DNA of 64,000 bases, taken from Pseudomonas maioricensis. GTDB lineage: Bacteria > Pseudomonadota > Gammaproteobacteria > Pseudomonadales > Pseudomonadaceae. The notes beneath the pieces are model-generated. The model had not been told where the DNA came from and ran no database searches. It saw only the letters and a program-made list of their open reading frames with translations. The stretch covers positions 1 through 64,000 of the forward strand of contig NZ_LOHG01000011.1 of assembly GCF_022790535.1 (NCBI RefSeq). Direction: 5' to 3'. This document shows positions 18,257 to 26,581 of this stretch, one piece after another (the stretch's first letter is position 1; every line of letters begins with the position of its first letter). Both the position numbers and the translations under genes were made by a program.

Positions 18257-18632
18257 GGTCATTTCCTCAAAGTGCCCGTATCAAAAGTAATCGCTGCCGG
18301 TTGGGCTTACCGTTCAGCTGGTTACTTGTGTTGATGATCCCGAGTGCCATTCGAGTCACACAGCACATCAATTATTTTCAATTCTTTTACACATCGCCCG
18401 GTTTTCGCGGGCTGTAGAGCGGTTGTCTGCAGATTTCCAATTCCTTTTGTCAGCTCCGCCTTCCGCGCCTGTCCGCGTGGAGTGCGCTAATTACCTTTCG
18501 ATCTGAACCCTATAGTTAATCGGTACAAGCGACTGTCAAATATTTGCTAACGTTCAAAACGCCGCCTCCAACTAACTGTTTATAAAATGTTTTTATTAAC
18601 TGGATTTCAATTATGGCGCCAAGGACTTCCTT
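18257..18632. other. 376-bp intergenic region, divergent promoters
   Basis: No gene is seen. The region is AT-rich towards its right half, with TATAAA at 18581-18586 as a possible -10 for the regulator gene at 18633, and a small GCCCG/CGGGC hairpin at 18396-18412. It should hold promoters for both divergent neighbours. Confidence 0.5.
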
Positions 18633-19961
18633 ATGCATGAATCGGCACCACCACCGCGACGCCTGTTAATTGTTGATCCGTGCGACGACTGTCATCAGCT
18701 TATCCCTGTCCTGCGCGCAGCAGGCTGGGATGTCGATAGCAGTACCGTTGAGGCCGCTGCCAACCGCAGCTGCGATGTGGGACTGATCCGTCTGATGCCT
18801 TATCACTTTGAGCATCCAGAAGGGGTTAAAGACCTGATTACGCGCAGCCATACCGAATGGATCGCGGTATTGAGTCCGGATGACTTGCGCCGAGAGAAAA
18901 TCGGCGACTTTGTCTGCGAGTGGTTTTTTGACTTTCATACCTTGCCGTTTGATGTCGCACGTATGCAGGTCACGCTGGGTCGCGCCTATGGTATGGCTCG
19001 GCTGCGTGCTCAGGGAGCGGCTTACGTGTCGGGACCGGAGCATGAAATGCTGGGCGAAAGTCGTCCGATTCGTGAACTTCGCAGGCTACTGAGCAAGCTG
19101 GCGCCAACTGAGTCTCCGGTGTTGATCCGCGGCGAGTCGGGTACTGGCAAAGAGCTGATCGCGCGCAACCTGCACTCTCAGTCACACCGGCGAAATAAAC
19201 CTTTCGTTGCCATCAACTGCGCGACCACGCCTGAACATTTGCTTCAGGGTGAGCTGTTTGGCTATGAGAAGGGCGCTTTCGAAGGCGCAAACGAACTGAA
19301 AATCGGCAGCATCGAGGCGGCTGACGGCGGCACGCTGTTTCTCGATGAAATTGGTGACCTGCCCATGGAGCTTCAAGCCAGTCTGCTGCGCTTCCTACAG
19401 GACAAACAGATCGAACGCATTGGCGGGAGAGTGGCGATCGGTGTCGACGTCAGGGTGCTGGCCGCTACCCACGTTGACCTTGAGTCTGCGATCCGCAAGA
19501 AACGCTTTCGTGAGGACTTGTATTACCGCTTGAACGTATTGCAGGTCGGTACTGCGCCGCTGCGCGAACGGCACGGCGACCTGGCGTTACTGGCCAATCA
19601 CTTCGCGCATTTCTATAGCCAGGAAACCGGTCGGCGTGTGCGCAACTTCAGTCAGGACGCACTGGTCGCGATGGGCAAACATGACTGGCCGGGTAACGTC
19701 CGTGAGCTGGCCAATCGTGTGCGCCGTGGATTGGTCCTGGCGGAGGGGCGGCAGATTGAAGCGGCTGATCTGGGGCTGCTGGGCGAGGACGATATAGTCA
19801 GCAGCATGGGGACTCTGGATGACTACAAGTCCAGGGCTGAACGCCAGGCACTGTGTGACGTGTTGACGCGTCACAGCGACAACCTGAGTGTGGCCGCCAA
19901 GGTGCTGGGGATTTCCCGGCCCACGTTTTATCGTCTACTGCACAAGCATCAGATTCGTTGA
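18633..19961 (+). CDS. VpsR-like AAA+ transcriptional regulator with altered GAFTGA motif
   Basis: The 442-residue protein has an atypical receiver-like N-terminal domain (1-125) resembling that of Vibrio VpsR, notably the FDFHTLPFD...GRAYGMARL stretch. It then has an AAA+ domain with Walker A GESGTGKE (167-174) and Walker B GTLFLDE (about 233-239), and a Fis-type helix-turn-helix (about 416-440). The sigma-54 contact loop reads GAFEGA at 214-219, with Glu for the normally essential Thr. VpsR also lacks a proper GAFTGA, acts without sigma-54 and binds c-di-GMP. By analogy this protein may control exopolysaccharide or biofilm genes, which is inference. No target genes lie beside it. Confidence 0.88.
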   Translation: MHESAPPPRRLLIVDPCDDCHQLIPVLRAAGWDVDSSTVEAAANRSCDVGLIRLMPYHFEHPEGVKDLITRSHTEWIAVLSPDDLRREKIGDFVCEWFFDFHTLPFDVARMQVTLGRAYGMARLRAQGAAYVSGPEHEMLGESRPIRELRRLLSKLAPTESPVLIRGESGTGKELIARNLHSQSHRRNKPFVAINCATTPEHLLQGELFGYEKGAFEGANELKIGSIEAADGGTLFLDEIGDLPMELQASLLRFLQDKQIERIGGRVAIGVDVRVLAATHVDLESAIRKKRFREDLYYRLNVLQVGTAPLRERHGDLALLANHFAHFYSQETGRRVRNFSQDALVAMGKHDWPGNVRELANRVRRGLVLAEGRQIEAADLGLLGEDDIVSSMGTLDDYKSRAERQALCDVLTRHSDNLSVAAKVLGISRPTFYRLLHKHQIR

Positions 19962-19974
19962 ACGGTGCCGTCGC

Positions 19975-20502
19975 TCAGGCGCACTTGAGTAGTTGCTCGA
20001 CTGCCGCGAAGACTCGTTCGCGTCGTTGGGCCCAAGTGCCGCCGATGACCAGATAATTCTGCTGATGCTGTTCAAGCCAGTGCAAGGTGTCATGGAAGAA
20101 TGCCTGTCGTGACGCCAGCTCGGGTTGGCACCGCTGACCGTCGCCCACCCAGTTGATATCGCGCGGATCAAGCAACAGATGCAAATCATAGTGTCGAGCC
20201 AGCAATGCGGGCTCAATCCACGCAGGACAATCCCCGAATAACGTTTCACTCCAGAGCTTGTTGCTCAACAGGTGAGTATCGAGGATTAACAGCTCGGGCG
20301 CGGCGGCGCGGGCAGCATCTTCTCGGTCCAGTTGGCCCTGAGCGATGGCGGGGATATCCGCGTAACAGGTATCCCGCTGGTGCTGCTCAATAAAGCTGCG
20401 TACATACTCGCGCACCAGCACACCACCGAAGCAGCGCTGTATTTCTGCTGCCAGCGAGCTTTTGCCAGTCGACTCGGGACCGGTGAGTACGAGTACTTTC
20501 AT
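19975..20502 (-). CDS. NadR C-terminal-like P-loop kinase (probable nicotinamide riboside kinase)
   Basis: The 175-residue protein has a P-loop GPESTGKSSL at residues 8-17 and the LVREYVRSFIE segment of the NadR ribosylnicotinamide kinase domain, followed by LLILDTHLLS and a DLHLLLDP strand. It lacks the HTH and adenylyltransferase parts of full NadR. The likely reaction is ATP-dependent phosphorylation of nicotinamide riboside for NAD salvage. ATG 20502 (MKVLVLTGPES) is chosen because it starts the P-loop strand; the frame runs on to 20556. Convergent with the VpsR-like gene, 13 bases apart. No pnuC transporter is adjacent. Confidence 0.8.
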   Translation of the reverse strand: MKVLVLTGPESTGKSSLAAEIQRCFGGVLVREYVRSFIEQHQRDTCYADIPAIAQGQLDREDAARAAAPELLILDTHLLSNKLWSETLFGDCPAWIEPALLARHYDLHLLLDPRDINWVGDGQRCQPELASRQAFFHDTLHWLEQHQQNYLVIGGTWAQRRERVFAAVEQLLKCA

Positions 20503-20882
20503 TAAGCGGTTGCCTTGGACCACGTTAAGATGGCGCGCCGGGGGGCTGCCAGGCAATAAGGTGAAGGCATCGCTAATTCTCGGAAGGGCGGAAACGGTCC
20601 CGATTGTAAGCGTATATGAAGCTGCGCGCAGTCATTCGAAGCAAAAACCAGCGGCTGGCGTCTTGCTTGTAACTTCGGTCCGGGCGTCAAACGTCACGGG
20701 GCAAACTTCAGTGGCAGCGTCGTGCCTCAAGGTCTGTTAGCATCGCCACGCCTTGCTTTGGCCGTTGCTGTAAGCGTCCGTTTTTAACGGAGTTTTCACC
20801 TTTTGACGGGCATATTTGCACGCTGTTTTGACATGACAATTTTAAGAGGCTTGCTTCGAGCAATGCTTCACTTGGGGGAATG
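20503..20882. other. 380-bp intergenic region upstream of uppP
   Basis: No convincing gene; the two short frames here have no ribosome-binding site or protein-like composition. A CCGTT/AACGG hairpin lies at 20779-20791. TTGACG (20803) and TTGACA (20828) are possible -35 elements for uppP. Confidence 0.5.
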
Positions 20883-21713
20883 ATGGATCTTTGGACCGCC
20901 GCTCAGGCATTGATTCTCGGGATTGTGGAGGGGCTGACGGAGTTCCTGCCCATTTCCAGCACCGGGCACCAGATCATTGTCGCGGACTTGATCGACTTCG
21001 GTGGCGAGAGGGCGATGGCCTTCAACATCATCATTCAACTCGGCGCGATACTTGCCGTGGTCTGGGAGTTTCGCCGCAAGGTCATTGATGTGGTCATCGG
21101 GCTGCCCAAACAACGTCAGGCGCAACGCTTCACGCTCAATCTGCTGATCGCTTTTCTGCCCGCCGTTGTGCTGGGTGTGATGTTTGCAGACTTGATCCAC
21201 GAATACCTGTTCAACCCGATTACGGTCGCGACGGCTCTGGTCATCGGCGGTGTGATCATGCTGTGGGCCGAGCGTCGGGACCACGTAGTTCATGCCGAAA
21301 GCGTTGATGATATGACCTGGCGCGACGCGCTGAAGGTCGGTTGCGCGCAGTGTCTGGCGATGATTCCGGGGACTTCTCGTTCTGGCTCGACGATCATTGG
21401 TGGTCTGCTGTTCGGCTTGTCGCGCAAAACCGCTACCGAGTTTTCCTTCTTTCTGGCCATGCCGACCATGGTCGGCGCTGCTGTTTACTCGGGTTACAAG
21501 TACCGCGATCTGTTCCAGCCTGATGACTTCCCGGTGTTTGCTCTGGGTTTCGTTGTGTCCTTTATCTTCGCCATGATAGCTGTGCGCGGGCTGCTCAAGT
21601 TCATTGCCAGTCACAGCTACGCAGTATTTGCCTGGTACCGCATTGTCTTTGGCCTGCTGATTCTGGCGACCTGGCAGTTCGGCTGGATTGACTGGACCAG
21701 CGTGCAAGGCTGA
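20883..21713 (+). CDS. uppP: Undecaprenyl-diphosphatase UppP (BacA)
   Basis: Membrane phosphatase that recycles undecaprenyl pyrophosphate to the monophosphate lipid carrier for cell-wall synthesis; extra copies give bacitracin resistance. The 276-residue protein has about eight helices and both catalytic motifs: EGLTEFLPISSTGH near the N-terminus and IPGTSRSGSTI in the middle. Two ATGs lie in tandem (20880, 20883); the second is better spaced from GGGGGAA. Its stop overlaps the next start. Confidence 0.96.
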   Translation: MDLWTAAQALILGIVEGLTEFLPISSTGHQIIVADLIDFGGERAMAFNIIIQLGAILAVVWEFRRKVIDVVIGLPKQRQAQRFTLNLLIAFLPAVVLGVMFADLIHEYLFNPITVATALVIGGVIMLWAERRDHVVHAESVDDMTWRDALKVGCAQCLAMIPGTSRSGSTIIGGLLFGLSRKTATEFSFFLAMPTMVGAAVYSGYKYRDLFQPDDFPVFALGFVVSFIFAMIAVRGLLKFIASHSYAVFAWYRIVFGLLILATWQFGWIDWTSVQG

Positions 21714-22150
21714 TGGGCGCAGAATCACGCATCAGACCCCATAAACCGGCAGCGCCAAAACAGCAGCCGCTACGTTTCGCGCGAGTCAAACTGGCGATCT
21801 TCCTGGCCATTTGTCTGCTGCCGGTAATCGGCCTCACGTCGCTGTTGCTCAACGGCGTGTGGTTGCCCGCTGCGGTCTACCTGACGATGAGCCTGCTGGT
21901 GTTCTTTCTCTACTGGCGCGACAAGCGCCAGGCCAGAGCTGGCGGCTGGCGGACTCCGGAGAAAATCCTCCACGCCGTGGAGCTGCTGGGTGGCTGGCCG
22001 GGCGCGATGCTTGCGCAGCAAGTGCTGCGTCATAAAACCCGCAAACTGTCCTTTCAAGTGCTGTTCTGGCTGATCGTGCTGCTGCATGAGGTGATCTGGA
22101 TTGATCGTGTGTTGCTGGGTGGCAATTACCTGAGCAGGCACTTTTACTAA
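21713..22150 (+). CDS. DUF1294 family membrane protein
   Basis: A 145-residue protein with a basic N-terminus and three to four hydrophobic segments. The motif YWRDKRQARAGGWRTPE followed by HAVELLGGWPGA is characteristic of DUF1294. The function is unknown. Many homologues carry an N-terminal cold-shock domain, which is missing here. Starts in the uppP stop (TGATG), so the two are translationally coupled. Confidence 0.85.
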   Translation: MGAESRIRPHKPAAPKQQPLRFARVKLAIFLAICLLPVIGLTSLLLNGVWLPAAVYLTMSLLVFFLYWRDKRQARAGGWRTPEKILHAVELLGGWPGAMLAQQVLRHKTRKLSFQVLFWLIVLLHEVIWIDRVLLGGNYLSRHFY

Positions 22151-22154
22151 GCCG

Positions 22155-22529
22155 TCACAACTTCAGTGCGACCTGCTGTTTCTTCGGCAATTTGCTGACT
22201 ACCAACTGATGCGAACGGGTCAACAGGTCTCGCAACTCCTCGTCACTCAGGGAGTAGGGCGTGGCGACGCTGATCCAGTACGCTCGCGCCAGATACGGAG
22301 CGGGTCTTACGCCAGGGCGATCGACATAACCGAGGAATAATTCGGGCGCTACTTTGAAAGACAGGCCTTTGCCTGCCAGATCCATCACCGCAAACATCTT
22401 GTTGCCAGCAATCGAAAACACTCGCGTACCGCCCCATTTGTAGTCCTCACGGGCACCCGGCAGTTGCAGGCAAAACGCGGCAACTTGCTCAATGTCCATT
22501 GGCTGGTCAGCCGTCTTCTCAATGGCCAT
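22155..22529 (-). CDS. MmcQ/YjbR family DNA-binding-fold protein
   Basis: A 124-residue protein of the MmcQ/YjbR family (CyaY-like fold, sometimes proposed to bind DNA; role unproven). Recognised by DYKWGGTRVFSIAGNKMFAV and the C-terminal LLTRSHQLV. ATG 22529 has AGGAG 7 bases upstream and overlaps the end of the LysR gene by 11 bases, so the two are likely one transcript. ATG 22499 is a possible alternative start. Confidence 0.85.
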   Translation of the reverse strand: MAIEKTADQPMDIEQVAAFCLQLPGAREDYKWGGTRVFSIAGNKMFAVMDLAGKGLSFKVAPELFLGYVDRPGVRPAPYLARAYWISVATPYSLSDEELRDLLTRSHQLVVSKLPKKQQVALKL

Positions 22530-23457
22530 GAGTCTGCTCCTGATGGCTTGCTTTGGGTGTAACGGGTTCGTATTTGAACGCCTGGCTTACATGTTCAATC
22601 CACGCGCGCACGGCGGGCAACATGCCGCGCCGCTGGGTGTAGGCCGCTTGCAAGTTACCACTGGGCAGCGACCAATCAGGCAACAACTGAATCAACTGAC
22701 CATTGGCCAACTCTTCGTGACAATTCATCAAAGGCAGCATGGTCAGGCCTAGCCCTTGCAGAGCGGCATTTTTGCGAATCGGGAAGTCATCCACCACCAG
22801 GCGTGGATCGAGTGCCAATTCGCAGCGTTCGCCATTGCTGTGCATCAGTTGAAAGTGCACCTTGCGGTCGGCCTCAGCAGCGCCCAGCACTGGCAACGCG
22901 GCCAGGTCTTGTGGATGGGTGATGTTGTGTCCTTTCAGCAAGGCCGGCGATGCCACGATGGCGGCGCGGGCCGGAGACAATTGACGCACGATCAGGCTTG
23001 GGTCGTCGTCGCCAACGTCACGGACGCGTAACGCGACGTCGATGCCCTCGTTGACCAGATCGACTCGACGATTGACCAGAATCAGCTCCAGTTGCACCTG
23101 CGGATGCCGGATGAGGAATTCGTTGACCACTTCGGACAGATTCCAGTGCGTCATGCCAATCGGGCACGACACTCGCAATCTGCCACGCGGCTCGGCTGTC
23201 AACGACGCGACTGCCTCATCGGCCATCTCCGCTTCAAGCAGCATCGCTTGGCAGTGGCTCAGATAACGCTCGCCCACAGCCGTCAGTGCCAGTTTGCGCG
23301 TAGTGCGTTGCAGCAGGCTCGCGCCCAAACGCTCTTCAAGTTCGGCAATACGCCGTGACAGACGCGATTTGGGAATGCCCAGCAGGCGTCCGGCGGCAGC
23401 AAAGCCACCGTATTCGACGACTTTGGCGAAATAGTAAAGGTCGTTAAGGTCTTGCAT
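22519..23457 (-). CDS. LysR-family transcriptional regulator divergent from azoR
   Basis: A 312-residue regulator with an N-terminal winged helix-turn-helix (about 1-60, AAAGRLLGIPKSRLSRRIAELE) and a LysR substrate-binding domain. It starts at ATG 23457 (MQDLNDLYYFAKVV); the frame upstream to 23496 lacks family similarity. Divergent from azoR across 129 bases, the usual layout for a LysR protein that controls its neighbour. The effector is unknown, perhaps a quinone or electrophile. Confidence 0.92.
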   Translation of the reverse strand: MQDLNDLYYFAKVVEYGGFAAAGRLLGIPKSRLSRRIAELEERLGASLLQRTTRKLALTAVGERYLSHCQAMLLEAEMADEAVASLTAEPRGRLRVSCPIGMTHWNLSEVVNEFLIRHPQVQLELILVNRRVDLVNEGIDVALRVRDVGDDDPSLIVRQLSPARAAIVASPALLKGHNITHPQDLAALPVLGAAEADRKVHFQLMHSNGERCELALDPRLVVDDFPIRKNAALQGLGLTMLPLMNCHEELANGQLIQLLPDWSLPSGNLQAAYTQRRGMLPAVRAWIEHVSQAFKYEPVTPKASHQEQTHGH

Positions 23458-23586
23458 ACCGGGATCGATTGTCCTGTGTGTAGAACGAACTATCACATTT
23501 AAGCCGACTAATCAGCGATTGGATTGCGCTGTAGGATTATCCCCACTTGATCGCCAGCTGGCGACTTTTCATTTGGGAAGCACGTT

Positions 23587-24198
23587 ATGAAACTTTTGCA
23601 CATCGATTCCAGCATCCTCGGCGATCACTCTGCGTCTCGCCAGCTCAGCCGCGAAGTCGTTTCAGCCTTTACTGCTGTTGAACAAAACGCACAGGTCATT
23701 TACCGCGATCTGGCCAGCGAATCACTGAACCACTTTTCCCCGGCAACGCTTGCCGCAGCGGGCACGCCCGAAGAAGGTCGTGATTCAGCGCAGAAGCAGG
23801 AAGTGGCGACCAATGAACAAATCCTGCAAGAATTCCTCGATGCCGACGTGGTTGTGATTGGTGCACCAGTCTACAACTTCACTATTCCTAGCCAGCTCAA
23901 GGCCTGGATTGACCGCATTACCGTTGCCGGGCGTACCTTCCGTTACACCGAAACAGGCCCGGAAGGCCTGGCTGGCGGTAAACAAGTGATCATCGTTTCC
24001 ACTGCTGGTGGTTTGCACGTCGGTCAACCGACCAGTGTTGGCCATGAGGATTTCCTCAAGGTTCTGTTCGGTTTCATTGGTGTGACCGATTTGAAGTTTG
24101 TCTTCGCTCACGGCCTGGCTTATGGCGAGGAGCCGCGTGCCAATGCACTGACTGCGGCGCAAAAGCAGATTGCAGAAGAGTTGTTTGCGGTAGCGTGA
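23587..24198 (+). CDS. azoR: FMN-dependent NADH-azoreductase AzoR
   Basis: Flavodoxin-fold quinone/azo reductase of 203 residues that detoxifies quinones by two-electron reduction. N-terminal KLLHIDSSILGDHSASRQLS binds the FMN phosphate; GAPVYNFTIPSQLKAWIDRI is the second flavin contact and dimer segment. Monocistronic, with a clean terminator at 24231. Confidence 0.94.
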   Translation: MKLLHIDSSILGDHSASRQLSREVVSAFTAVEQNAQVIYRDLASESLNHFSPATLAAAGTPEEGRDSAQKQEVATNEQILQEFLDADVVVIGAPVYNFTIPSQLKAWIDRITVAGRTFRYTETGPEGLAGGKQVIIVSTAGGLHVGQPTSVGHEDFLKVLFGFIGVTDLKFVFAHGLAYGEEPRANALTAAQKQIAEELFAVA

Positions 24199-24230
24199 AA
24201 CAGGCTTACTGAACACCGCTGTTGAGAGAA

Positions 24231-24259
24231 CTCCAGTGCCCATGGCACTGGAGTTTTTT
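24231..24259 (+). terminator. Rho-independent terminator of azoR
   Basis: Perfect 10-bp stem CTCCAGTGCC/GGCACTGGAG with loop CAT, then TTTTTT. Confidence 0.92.
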
Positions 24260-24420
24260 GCTGTCTGGCGTATGCCAATCAAACATAAATGCAACGTTTG
24301 TCGCCCGTTACGCTCTTAAAACCGGTGAGGCCTTGAAAAAGGTACGCAGACTCAATCGGAATAGCTCAGATCAATCCGATCGTTTCAACTCGACTGACGT
24401 GAAGCGGATGACTGGAATTT

Positions 24421-26487
24421 ATGACGACACCGGAAAAGCAGTACGTGGAGTGGCTGGTTGAACAGTCAATGCTCAATGCCGCACGACAGCGCGCCAAGTT
24501 GTACTCAGGGCAAGGCAGGCTTTGGCAACGTCCATTCGCCGAGTCCCGACCCAGAGATGCATCGGCGATTGCATCGGTCTGGTTTACTGCTTATCCGGCG
24601 TCGATCATCACCCGACAGGGCGGATCGGTCCTTGAAGCGCTGGGCGATGAAACGCTCTGGCACGCCATGTCCGAGATTGGTATTCAAGGCATTCACAACG
24701 GCCCGCTGAAAACCTCCGGCGGCCTTCAGGGACGGCAGCACACACCTACTATCGACGGTAACTTTGACCGGATCAGCTTCGGTATCGACCCTGAGCTGGG
24801 CACCGATGCGCAGTTGCTCAGCCTGAGCCGCATCGCTGCAGCGCACAACGCAGTGGTCATTGATGATGTGATCCCGTCGCACACCGGCAAAGGTTCCGAC
24901 TTCCGACTGGCCGAAATGGCCTATGAGGATTATCCGGGCCTGTATCACATGGTCGAAATCCGTGAGGAAGACTGGCAGCTGCTGCCGGATATTCCGGCTG
25001 GCCGCGACGCTGTGAACCTGATGCCCGAAGTAGTCGATGCGTTGAAGGACAAGCATTACATCGTCGGTCAGTTACAACGGGTAATTTTCTTTGAGCCTGG
25101 CGTCAAGGAAACCGACTGGAGTGCTACCGGTATTGTCCAGGGGGTAGACGGCAAGGCCCGGCGTTGGGTGTACCTGCATTACTTCAAGGAAGGTCAGCCA
25201 TCCTTGAACTGGCTGGACCCAAGTTTCGCGGCGCAGCAAATGATCATCGGCGATGCGCTACATTCCATTGACGTCATGGGCGCGCGGGTTTTACGTCTGG
25301 ATGCCAATGGTTTTCTGGGCGTCGAGCGCAAGGCTGAAGGCAATGCCTGGTCTGAAAGTCATCCACTGTCGATCACCGGCAATCAGTTGTTGGGCGGGGC
25401 GATCCGCAAGGCGGGCGGTTTCAGTTTTCAGGAATTGAACCTGACGCTGGACGACATCGCCTCGATGTCTCATGGCGGTGCAGATCTGTCTTACGACTTC
25501 ATTTCCCGCCCGGCTTACCAGCATGCGCTGCTGACCGGCACCACTGAGTTTCTGCGGCTGATGCTGCGCCAGGTACATGCTTTTGGCATTGACCCGGCGT
25601 CGCTGATTCATGCGCTGCAGAACCATGACGAATTAACCCTGGAGCTGGTGCACTTCTGGACGCTGCACGCCCATGACACCTACCACTATCAAGGCCAGAC
25701 GCTGCCCGGCAATATTCTTCGCGAGCATATCCGTGAAGAAATGTACGAGCGGCTCGCGGGAGAGCACGCCCCGTATAACCTGAAGTTCGTGACCAATGGC
25801 GTGTCGTGCACCACCGCAAGCATCATTACAGCGGCATTGGGCATTCGTGATCTGGACGCGATCACCGACGAAGATGTCCAGAAAATCCAGCACATCCACT
25901 TGCTGTTGGTGATGTTCAACGCCATGCAACCCGGCGTGTTTGCCTTGTCAGGCTGGGATTTGGTCGGCGCGCTGCCATTGCCTGCTGATCAGGTTCAGCA
26001 TCTGATGCAGGACGGCGATACCCGCTGGATCCATCGCGGTGCTTACGATCTGGTCGATCTGGACCCTGAAGCCGACTTTTCGGCGGGCAACATGCCCCGC
26101 GCCAGAACGCTGTACGGCAGCCTCGTCAGTCAGCTACAACGTCCCGATTCATTTGCTTCGCAGTTGAAGAAAATCCTCGCAGTGCGCCGTGCCTACGACA
26201 TCGCTGCAAGCAAGCAGATCCTGATTCCGGATGTGCAGCATCCAGGACTGCTGATCATGGTGCACGAGTTGCCTGCCGGAAAGGGCACGCAGATCACGGC
26301 GCTGAACTTCAGCAACGAGCCAGTGGTGGAAACCCTGCACCTGGCTGACATAGCCCCGGGTCCTGTGGTGGATATCATTAATGAACGGGTCGAAGGCGAC
26401 CTGACAGACCAGGGTGAGTTCACGATTACTCTCGACGCTTATGAGGGGTTGGCGTTGCGCGTAGTCAGTGCGTTGCCAGGTTTTTAA
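24421..26487 (+). CDS. treS: Trehalose synthase (maltose alpha-D-glucosyltransferase), P. stutzeri type
   Basis: GH13 enzyme interconverting maltose and trehalose in the cytosol. The 688 residues match the length of the P. stutzeri TreS group, and long stretches agree with it from memory (for example RDASAIASVWFTAYPA near residue 45). Catalytic residues are visible: nucleophile D294 in LRLDANGFLG, acid/base E338 in FQELN, and the His-Asp pair 402-403 in QNHDE. It has no fused maltokinase. Monocistronic or leading the sensor kinase gene 94 bases downstream. Trehalose metabolism in pseudomonads serves osmotic and desiccation tolerance. Ribosome-binding site is weak (GGA). Confidence 0.92.
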   Translation: MTTPEKQYVEWLVEQSMLNAARQRAKLYSGQGRLWQRPFAESRPRDASAIASVWFTAYPASIITRQGGSVLEALGDETLWHAMSEIGIQGIHNGPLKTSGGLQGRQHTPTIDGNFDRISFGIDPELGTDAQLLSLSRIAAAHNAVVIDDVIPSHTGKGSDFRLAEMAYEDYPGLYHMVEIREEDWQLLPDIPAGRDAVNLMPEVVDALKDKHYIVGQLQRVIFFEPGVKETDWSATGIVQGVDGKARRWVYLHYFKEGQPSLNWLDPSFAAQQMIIGDALHSIDVMGARVLRLDANGFLGVERKAEGNAWSESHPLSITGNQLLGGAIRKAGGFSFQELNLTLDDIASMSHGGADLSYDFISRPAYQHALLTGTTEFLRLMLRQVHAFGIDPASLIHALQNHDELTLELVHFWTLHAHDTYHYQGQTLPGNILREHIREEMYERLAGEHAPYNLKFVTNGVSCTTASIITAALGIRDLDAITDEDVQKIQHIHLLLVMFNAMQPGVFALSGWDLVGALPLPADQVQHLMQDGDTRWIHRGAYDLVDLDPEADFSAGNMPRARTLYGSLVSQLQRPDSFASQLKKILAVRRAYDIAASKQILIPDVQHPGLLIMVHELPAGKGTQITALNFSNEPVVETLHLADIAPGPVVDIINERVEGDLTDQGEFTITLDAYEGLALRVVSALPGF

Positions 26488-26581
26488 ACACCGTCCCCGA
26501 CACCGACTGTGTAGCTCCGTTGACGAAATGACGACATATCTGGCCTGATACTGTCCGGATGTAAACGTCAACGGAAGCTGC

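Noticed and set aside
17900..18334. 144-codon plus-strand frame
   Set aside because: Its start lies in a REP palindrome, and the opposite frame has a ribosome-binding site and better protein character.
20868..21728. 286-codon minus-strand frame
   Set aside because: Antisense to uppP, whose catalytic motifs are intact.
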